Source: Toxorhynchites rutilus septentrionalis
Lineage: Eukaryota > Arthropoda > Insecta > Diptera > Culicidae
Assembly: GCF_029784135.1 (NCBI RefSeq)
Contig: NC_073746.1
Span: 298,537,614-298,601,613, forward strand
Direction: 5' to 3'
Length of the DNA: 64,000 nucleotides
The notes under the pieces are model-generated. The model was not told the DNA's origin and did no database searches. It saw only the letters and a list, made by a program, of their open reading frames with translations. The position numbers and the translations under genes were made by a program. Of the stretch, positions 56,136 to 64,000 are shown piece by piece; within the stretch, counting starts at the first letter, position 1; each line of letters starts with the position of its first letter.

Positions 56136-59100
56136 TCACACACGAAGATTGATAGCTTTTAGGAAGACATATATTTGGGACATGTAATCAAGGTCTAAAC
56201 CAGCTAACACATCTCTCACCGGCACATTGGGCTGCCTTCCTCTAGCCCGAAGAGAGTTTTCTAAATTCGATCTGGCAACAAGATACTCCTCGCACGACCA
56301 AACAACGTGTTCGATGTCGTGGTAACCTTGGCCACAAGCACAGATATTGCCATCGGCAAGATTAAAACGAAAGAGTAGCGCGTCTAACGAACAGTGATTG
56401 GACATGAGTCGAGAGAAGGTGCGAATAAAGTCCCGACTTAAGTCCAGACTTTTGAACCATGGTTTGAGGCTAACCTTAGGGATAATCGAGTGAAACCACC
56501 GGCCCAATTCATCTTCGTTCCATTTACGTTGCCAGTTAGCGATGGTATTTTTACGGACTAAAGAATAAAATTCATTGAAAGCGATTTGACGCTGATAAAT
56601 ATCGCCTTCAATTGCACCTACCTTTGCCAATGAGTCAGCCCTCTCGTTACCCGGAATTGAGCAATGTGAAGGGACCCAGACAAAGGTAATGACATAACAG
56701 CGTCTGGATAAAGCACTCAAAATTTCTCGTATTCTCTCAAGGAAGTACGTCGAGTGCTTTTCCGGCCTCACTGAACGGATAGCTTCGACAGAGCTAAGAC
56801 TATCCGTTACAATGTAATAGTGTTCAACAGGTCGTGAGGCGACGCTGTCCAGCGCCCAATGTATTGCTGCCAATTCAGCAATATACACAGAGCAAGGATT
56901 CTGAAGACTGTGGGAGGTGCTAAAAATTTCGTTGAACACTCCAAATCCTGTGGACTCATTCATAGAGGACCCATCAGTAAAGTACATATTATCACAATTG
57001 ATATCCCCATACTTTGCATCGAAGATCGTTGGAGCGTTGGAGTTCCATGGATATCCTGCTTCATGGACAGATCAAAATGCACAGAGGAATTGATGTAGTC
57101 AGGAAAACTAACACGGTTGGGAATATACGAAGAAGGATTAACCTGCATGGAGACGAATTCATGATATGAGCTCATGAATCCAGAATGAAAATTTAGCTCG
57201 ATCAGCTGCTCAAAATTTCCGATAACCAATGGGTTCATAACCTTACACCGGATGAAGAACCGAAGAGATAATAAATTGAAGCGATCTTTTAGTGGGAGTA
57301 GGCCTGCCAAAACCTCGAGACTCATGGTATGCGTTGAGGGCATACATCCCAACGCAATACGGAGACAAAGATACTGAATTCGCTCGAGTTTAATGAGGTG
57401 TGTTTTGGCAGCTGATTGAAAACAGAAACTGCCATACTCCATCACTGAGAGAATAGTTGTTCGATACAACATTATAAGCCACCAGGTGCCGGTAATTGTA
57501 CGGAGAAAGTTTATTCTTTGTTGACATTTTTTACTCAGATACCTAATATGGGCCCCCCAAGTACATTTGGAGTCGAACCAGACCCCAAGATACTTGAATG
57601 ACATAGCATGAGTGATCGGTTTACCCAAAAGTTGAAGCTTTGGTTTTGCTGGTCTATGCTTCCTAGAAAAAACCATCATCTCTGTTTTCTCCGTGGAGAA
57701 TTCGATCCCTAGACCAATGGCCCAGGTTGAAAAATTGTTCAAAGTATCTTGTAAGGGTCCTTGCAGGTCGGATTCGTTTGATCCTACGACAGACACCACT
57801 CCATCATCTGCAAGTTGTCTTAGGCTGCAATTTTGTGTAAGGCAATTGTCGATGTCGCTTACATAGAAGTTGTACAAAAGGGGGCTTAAACATGAGCCCT
57901 GGGGGAGGCCCATGTAAGAGACCCGACTTACTGCCGAATCTCCGTGAGAAAAGTTCAAATGTTTCTCACAAAGCAAATTATATAACATATTATTCAATAG
58001 AGGCGGCAGACCCCGAGAGTGTAATTTGTCTGACAAAACCTCTATTGAAACAGAATCGAAGGCCCCCTTTATGTCCAAGAATACTGAAGCCATTTGTTTT
58101 TTTTCGGCGTAAGCCATTTGAATTTCTGAAGAAAGCAACGCAAGACAATCATTCGTCCCCTTGCCCCTGCGGAACCCATATTGTGTATCTGAGAGTAGGC
58201 CATTCGTTTCAACCCATCGATCAAGGCGAAACAAGATCATTTTCTCCAACAATTTCCGTATACAAGACAGCATTGCTATTGGGCGGTACGAATTGAAGTC
58301 GGACGCGGGTTTTCCGGGTTTTTGAATAGCTATAATTCGTACTTGTCTCCAATCATCTGGAACAATATTATGCTCCAGAAACCGATTGAATAAGTTCAAC
58401 AAGCGATGTTTCGCCACATCAGGGAGGTTTTTTAACAAGTTGAACTTAATTCTATCCGTTCCTGGAGCAGAATTGTTACATGAAAGGAGAGCAAGAGAGA
58501 ATTCTACCATCGAAAACTCAGAATCAAGATCGCACCTATCTTGTGGTATATCTCGAACAATTTTCTGCACGGGAGCGGAATCGGGACAAACCGTCCGTGC
58601 AAAATTAAAAATCCATCGATGTGAATATTCTTCGCTTTCATTCGTTGAAGAGCGATTTCTCATGTTTCGAGCCACTTTCCATAATTTTTTCATTGACGTT
58701 TCTCGTGACAAACCTCCCACGAAATTTCGCCAATAAGCACGTTTTTTCCCTTTGATCAAATTTATGAACTGATTTTCAAGGTGCAAATACGTTTGAAAAT
58801 TCTCAATGGTTCCACGTTTCCGAAAAGCTTTAAATGCGTTCGATTTATCCTGATAAAGCTTGGAACATTGGCTATCCCACCATGGATTGGGAGGCCTTTG
58901 ACGAAAAGTGGAGCCTGGGATGGGTTTCGTTTGAGCGCGAACCGCGCTGTCATATATCAAACGAGAAAGGAAGTTATACTCCTCCAATGGAGGCAAACCA
59001 TCTCTGGAATTGATGGCTAGAGCAATTGCGTCCGCATATTTTTTCCAGTCAATGTGTCTTGTGAGGTCATATGCCATGTTTATAGATTCAGAAGAATTCG

Positions 59101-59782
59101 AACTAATGGTGATGGAAATTTTGATTGGCAAGTGGTCACTGCCGTTGGGGTCCTGGATTACATTCCACTTGCAATCTAACGATAGTGAATTCGAGCAAAG
59201 CGAGAGGTCAAGAGCACTTGGGTTAGCAGGAGGTTTAGGTACACGTGTTGTTTCCCCAGTGTTCAAAACGGTCATATTGAAGCTGTTACAAAGGTCATAT
59301 ATCAACAATGAACGATTGTCGTCGTACTGTTCCCCCCAGGCAGTTCCGTGAGAGTTGAAGTCTCCCAAGATCAATCGTGGCTCAGGAAGGAGTGAGCACA
59401 TGTCAACAAGTTGATTGCGGCTAACCGCAGCTCTCGGAGGCCAATACAAGCTGACAATACAGAGGTCTTTGCCTCTGATGTTTGCATGACAAGCAACAGC
59501 TTCGATCCCTCCAATAGGTGGAAGGTCAATTCGAAAAAATGAGTGGCACTTATTGATACCCAATAGCACCCCTCCGTATCTGTCATCACGGTCCAAGCGT
59601 ATGATATTAAAATTGTGGAAAGAGAGATCATCTCGCGAAGAAAGCCAAGTTTCGGACAGAGCAAAAACATCACAATTGAACTTATGAATTAAAAATTTGA
59701 ATGTATCCAATTTAGGGATAAGACTACGACAATTCCACTGTAAAACAGTGATATCTCCGACCTCTCTATTTAAATTAGACAT
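56136..59782 (-). pseudogene. Retrotransposon ORF2 (endonuclease, RT, RNase H) with one frameshift
   Basis: The ATG at 59782 overlaps the original ORF1 stop (59777-59775). EEP endonuclease: LQWNCRSLIPKLD, ETWLSS, LGDFNSHGTAW near residue 141, GSDHLPI. Reverse transcriptase: NSYRPIAML, GAFDSV, GLPQGSCLSPLLYN and LADD (where most have YADD) near 660. The frame shifts by one base around 57040-57060; RNase H then continues in another frame to 56136 (YFTDGSSM, IAELAAIHWAL, VTDSLSSV, GNERADSLAK). A Cys/His knuckle CACGQGYHDIEHVVWSC lies near the end. Confidence 0.9.
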
Positions 59783-61550
59783 CAAGAGAAATAATCATTG
59801 CAAGGAGGGGCCATGTTTGCATCAATTGTTGCAAAATTGTCTTTAATACTGGAAGCATTGAAATGACAATGGTTCTGATGGAGTCGGAAACATTAAAACA
59901 CTTGAAGATTTGGTCCAAAAGGTCAGACAACTTTATAAATCCCGATTGGGAAGTTGAACTGGACGGAAAAACAGGGACAGTTGGGGTTTTTTTTTTTTAT
60001 CTGTATTATTGGTGACTTTCAACTCATTTGGCTGGTTCGTCACTTTTACTTCCATTTTTGGAAGAATGTCGGGAGTGAGAATTGAACTCGTGACCTTTAG
60101 CGTGAGAGGCATGGATGTTACCACTACGCCAGATCGCCGTCGATTCAACTGAGGATCTATGACGGACTATGAAGAATGTAGGGACAGTTGGGGTTTTTGA
60201 TGTCCCCTCGAGTGCTGGGCCATTCGAAGGTGAATTATTCCCACGGAAACCAGGAGGAACCTGATTTTGCCTGTCCGCTGCACTCGATTTTTTAGGCATG
60301 CTAACAGGGGGTATCACCGGAGGGGCTTGTCCTTGAACTTTGGGAGTGGTCACATTTTTGCGCCGGGGATTCCCTTGGAAAATGAACGGTGTGCCCCCGT
60401 TAGCTGTGTCCGCTTCTATTTCGTCAACGGGCAACGTGGCGAAGACATTTTGTGTGTTGATTGGTTGTTGTTGTTGGGCCAGTGGCGAAGCGCCCTTTAA
60501 AATATCCGCAAAAGTGCGTTTCGAGCGTTCCTTCAAAGAGCGCTTCTGTTTCTCCCAGCGACTCTTGTAAGTTTCACAAACTGAGAGCTCGTGTGGGGAT
60601 CCCCCGCAATATGGACATTTATGCTCAGTCGCACTGCAGGATTTCCCCTCATGTTGCTCTCCGCAAGTGGCACAGCGCTCCTTGTTGGCACAATAATCTG
60701 AAGTGTGACCAACTGACTTGCATTTTTGGCAAGTCATGGGCTTTGGCACGAAGAGTCGCACAGGCAATCTCAATTTGCCCACCATGACGTAGTCAGGTAG
60801 AGCGGAACCAGCAAAAGTTACTCGAAACGAGTCTGACGGCGTGAATTTAGTTTTTCCCTCTTCTTGGGATACTTTTCCTAGTTGGCGGCTGTCCAAAATT
60901 TTAACACCCACCAACGGGAGTCTTTTAAATTTACCAACTCCTTCTTTTATCATTTCGCACGTCAGACCAGTTTCAGTTACCACCCCCGAGATTTCTACGT
61001 CATGGGAGGGCACGTAGACGCGATACTCTAGGGAGAATCTCTCGTCGATCACAATTGCATTCGCGTTTTTCCGATCACTCACGACAACACGCAGTTTGTT
61101 CGGTCTAACCTTAGAGATTTCGACCACGGAGGAATATAATCTTGCCAGATCTTTCGAAACCTGAATGACATTAATTGCCTTTCCTTTTGGTTTAGGCCGG
61201 AAAAAAACAACCCATGGACCAGCTCCAAGTGCATCGTCTGGATAGACCTTGACACGAGGAGAGGAAACAACTGAGGGGGAGGACGAGGTCGATTGTTGAA
61301 CGGGAGCGGTATCAGTAGGGCTGGGAGGCAAGTTCGGTAGTAGAGCGGAAGCGGGAGCGGGAGATTGAGGGGGCGAAGAGGAAAAGTTTGCCAATTTTCT
61401 TGAGAGGGGCTTGTTAAGGTAGATTACCTCTTTCTCTGAAGAGACATCTTCTGAGGGGGGAACGCGTTTAAGCGACTTCCCAGCCCCCGTTGTAGCTAGT
61501 GAGGAGGAAACAGTAGTTTCAATCTCCATGTCAACATGACCTTCTGCCAT
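59775..61550 (-). pseudogene. Retrotransposon ORF1 (gag-like), C-terminus displaced by a SINE
   Basis: The ATG at 61550 opens about 450 native codons. Pro/Ser-rich N-terminus, a central fold (FRPKPKGKAINVIQVSKDLA), and knuckles near residues 270-320: CQKCKSVGHTSDYC, CATCGEQHEGKSC, CPYCGGSPHELSVC. After TPTVPT the frame enters the SINE at 60179 and stops at 60024. The original tail resumes left of the SINE (SSSTSQSGFIKLSDLLDQIF) and would have stopped at 59775, overlapping the ORF2 ATG by eight bases. Confidence 0.88.
59992..60179 (-). mobile_element. tRNA-derived SINE (different family) inside ORF1
   Basis: AGGGACAGTTGGGGTTTTT (19 bases) at 59973-59991 and 60180-60198 is a perfect target duplication. 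On the minus strand the insert has a tRNA-like head (CTGGCGTAGTGGTAACATCC A box; GAGTTCAATTCTC B box) and ends in a poly(A) run. It differs from the GAA-tailed SINEs at 13724 and 47199. Confidence 0.9.
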
Positions 61551-61963
61551 TACGGCAGATATAAAATAATATAATTCTTATTTTTTTTTGTATTTCTAAA
61601 CCTAATATATATTATACCTAAATCGCACACCAATGCGAATGAAATGAAGCGGTGTCTCAATCGAACCGCGTGGCAATCGCTCGGCACAGATGCAACGGTA
61701 TATCGCACCACAACACGATGATGGAATCGATGACGATGCTAAAGCACACACAGCGATGATACGGCACACGCACCGCGTCCGCCGTGGAGGACTTCTTCCT
61801 CACGCTGGTAGTGATTGCTGCTCTCCTCACTCGCGCAATAAAGAGAACCCCGTTAGGGCGAAATAACTTCACCAGCCACGAACTGATAACGGTATAATCT
61901 CCACTTTATAATAGACGCGAACAAATTTGCGACCGATGTCTTCGGACTGCGCGAGCTGAATGT
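61551..61963 (-). other. Retrotransposon 5' UTR
   Basis: No frame across this stretch. The 5' end begins at the target duplication with CATTCAGCTCGCGCAGTCCG, a possible initiator-type internal promoter. Confidence 0.6.
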
Positions 61964-61977
61964 GAAATGTGACTTTG

Positions 61978-62060
61978 TGATGCTGCACAAACCACCAGAT
62001 ATTGGATAATCTTGCCACTGAGGTTTACCAGCAACGTATCGTCGTAATAGTTTTCTAATA
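61978..62060 (+). pseudogene. Decayed DD37E transposase, third part
   Basis: The codons GAGGTTTACCAGCAACG (EVYQQR) may correspond to the intact enzyme's QVYLKECLQKR. It continues from 55756 across the retrotransposon. Weak on its own. Confidence 0.3.
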
Positions 62061-63147
62061 TTATTTATGAAAGTTTTTTAATGTGAGATGTATCAGACTA
62101 TGGAAATTTAGAATCATTCATTGAATGGGTTGCTTCACTCAATTGGCTTTCTGAACATTTTTCCTCATTATAATTGGCAACGTTCTGTATTCGAAGCTTC
62201 GCGAATTTAATGGTTTTTCGTTTACTCGGACAAAAAACTAACAACATTGTAGCTTCTGTGAATAATGAAACTACAATGTTTTTCGGACGCAGCGCTGCCA
62301 AAGAGTGTTTCCAACCTCTCCGAAAAGTACAATATAAATATTCTTCTACTGCTTTGAATTCGTTTCCAGTTTGGAAAAACTGTTTTATTCTTTTCCGATG
62401 TTCGTGTTTCCATTTTGAACAACAACATTTCAGTTTCAGTTTTTGTCCATATCTACACAAGTCCAGAAATTATTTCCCAACACAGCGAACTCGCGAAGAT
62501 GCCAATAAATTTATCCTTCATTACTGTTATTTCCAATCCGTGCGCTGCTCCATCTCCCGGCTGAGTACGGTACTGCACACGGAGATAGCAGCATCCCCAC
62601 AGCCCAGAATTAGGACTGTTTGTGAACTCTCTAATCAATGGGGAGGAAAAATATTGGCAGCCGAAGATTTGTGGTCTTATTCATTTTCGCTCAGCAATGC
62701 TACCGAAGATGATTAGAGGGTTTTGTTTGAAGCGTTTGCCAGGTTTGAGGTGGACTGAAGGCGAACTTTCGTGCGAAAGAAAAGAGAAGCGACAGGGGAA
62801 AGAGGAAGACACAATAGCGACGGATGCTGCTGCAGCATTTGTGGAAGCAAAGTGAAAAGAGCGATAAATTACTTATTTTGCAAAATGGGATAGAATGAAA
62901 GAGAAGCTTCTAGGAACACGATTATCGTTAATTGAATCATGATGTATAGAGCGGGATGATCGATGCGAATACAATGGATTGGTGCTCTTGTCCGGTGTGA
63001 ATGGGAAACGATGGGGAGAATAATTGTTCATGACGAAACGACGTTATGCTTAGCGATGTCGTGATTTGGTCCAGCTCTGCACAGAATGAGTTTTTCACTT
63101 GTGGATTGTGGTTTATGTGCTGTAATGATGTATTTATGTTTTCACAT
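62061..63147. other. Non-coding stretch
   Basis: No gene recognised; open frames show no domains. Confidence 0.45.
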
Positions 63148-63219
63148 TCCCATATGGTCTAGTGGCTAGGATATCTGGCTTTCACCCAGAAGGCCCGGGT
63201 TCGATTCCCGGTATGGGAA
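63148..63219 (+). tRNA. tRNA-Glu (anticodon TTC), second gene
   Basis: 72 bases, identical to the minus-strand gene at 50825-50896, including GCTTTTTT terminator context. Complete A box (TGGTCTAGTGGCTAGG) and B box (GGGTTCGATTCCC). Confidence 0.97.
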
Positions 63220-63731
63220 GCTTTTTTTTGAAAATGATTGATGTTTGGAAAACTATATCAACCATTGGACTAACCAAACAAGCATAGCGCTGTAGCCACA
63301 CAGAGTCGTCAACATCACACGCTAATAACATTACAGTGTGACACAAAGCGATGAATGAATAAAAGGGTCTCTGCTAATCATGCATTCTCCCAGAGAAGCA
63401 CCGAAAACACGGTGTTTTCAATTGAAAGGAAATCCATATCAGGAAACAGCATATAATGGTACAACCTCCCCTTTTCGGGGAGAACTTACATAAATTGTGT
63501 CACATATCCTGGAAACACGCCCTCTACTTCGACTCATATTATGCGCTGGCATTTCATGCGACTATGTCCCATACCAGTAGTTGTCACGCGTTACTTCGTG
63601 TCGCTGCTTACTTGTTGCTCGGATATCATCGCACGTTTGTCGGTTTCGTTCTCTTTTACTTTTTTCCTGAAGCAATCGTGGCTCGACGATGGTAGAATGT
63701 GATGTGCGACGCGGACACTCATTCTCAGCGT
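63220..63731. other. Spacer between two tRNA genes
   Basis: No gene recognised. Confidence 0.4.
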
Positions 63732-63804
63732 GCCGAAATAGCTCAGTTGGGAGAGCGTTAGACTGAAGATCTAAATGTCCCCGGTTCAATCCCGGGTTTC
63801 GGCA
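63732..63804 (+). tRNA. tRNA-Phe (anticodon GAA)
   Basis: 73-base cloverleaf: acceptor GCCGAAA/TTTCGGC, D arm TAGCTCAGTTGGGAGAGC, anticodon arm TTAGACTGAAGATCTAA, T arm CCCGGTTCAATCCCGGG, discriminator A. A pyrimidine-rich run with TTTTT follows at about 63811-63820. Confidence 0.97.
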
Positions 63805-64000
63805 GATAAGTTTCCTTTTTGTTGATGCTAAAAATGTTGTATCGTTTCGAACACTGTTCACTTATTTGCTTTAATTTGACACTTTTCCACATAAATTCTC
63901 TTTTGAACAATCACTTGTATATTACGAATGTCAGGCTCACACTTTCGTATCACTTTTACTTTCGAAGATTCAACTATGATATCGAGTCTGGAGTGAGAAA

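Larger units (their letters stand above)
55771..61963 (-). mobile_element. Full-length LOA/I-like non-LTR retrotransposon (minus strand)
   Basis: GAAATGTGACTTTG at 55757-55770 and 61964-61977 is the target duplication. The element runs right to left: 5' UTR (61963-61551), ORF1, ORF2 and RNase H part, 3' UTR and poly(A) (the T run at 55771). Its ORF1 is hit by a SINE and its ORF2 has one frameshift, so it is older than the 14-21 kb element. The C-terminal domain resembles the fragment at 42004. Clade placement is an inference. Confidence 0.9.

Noticed and set aside
60060..60150. tRNA-like sequence on the minus strand
   Set aside because: It is the head of a SINE bracketed by a 19-bp duplication inside ORF1.
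62174..62716. 180-codon plus-strand frame
   Set aside because: It has no domain and no initiation or splice context, and overlapping antisense frames exist.

Overview
The window reads as an AT-rich insect genome, most likely a culicine mosquito (Aedes/Culex-like). The evidence is nested young and old transposons of types typical of mosquitoes: a DD37E mariner relative, a DD34E Tc1 element, RNase H-bearing non-LTR retrotransposons, tRNA-derived SINEs, hAT fragments and many TA- or TTAA-flanked MITEs. Eukaryotic tRNA genes, GT-AG introns and histone 3' stem-loops agree with this. The species is inferred from element types only. No complete conserved host protein gene is visible.

Layout. 0-8 kb: a decayed DDE transposase, several MITEs and a possible small promoter plus two-exon gene near 7 kb. 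8.3-8.5 kb: an exon with a Myb/SANT-like domain on the minus strand. 8.6-23.1 kb: a decayed region of repeat modules holding three histone H3 pseudogenes, two of them in a head-to-head inverted duplication of about 0.7 kb arms. A complete I-type non-LTR retrotransposon (14075-21272, both ORFs open) sits in the right arm, a SINE lies at the centre, and an internally deleted hAT element sits in the retrotransposon 5' UTR. 23-34 kb: mostly non-coding, with a 3.6-kb pogo-like TIR structure (28264-31882) that carries a protein-like reading frame lacking a full ORF call (30026-30436). 34-43 kb: a deleted mariner, a long-armed foldback MITE, a segmental repeat with a histone-like stem-loop, a ~140-bp tandem array ending in a CAGA tail, a TTAA-flanked MITE with a pogo-like MITE nested in it, a compact three-exon candidate gene for a 51-residue peptide (41613-41894, minus), and a 5'-truncated LOA-like fragment. 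46.6-54.2 kb: a Tc1 element with IR/DR ends split by a SINE, a ~470-bp tandem repeat, a tRNA-Glu, an intact DD37E transposase, a decayed mariner and an intron-containing tRNA-Ile(UAU). 54.5-62.1 kb: a decayed second DD37E copy broken by a hAT MITE with a perfect 8-bp target duplication and by a complete minus-strand LOA/I-like retrotransposon whose ORF1 tail is replaced by another SINE. 63.1-63.8 kb: tRNA-Glu and tRNA-Phe.

The genes do not form a pathway. The logic of the window is insertion history: target site duplications and an empty-site comparison allow most insertions to be ordered. The items most likely to be new are the compact spliced 51-residue gene, the stop-separated same-frame ORF1/ORF2 of the first retrotransposon, the expanded tRNA-Ile intron, and the 30-kb reading frame.
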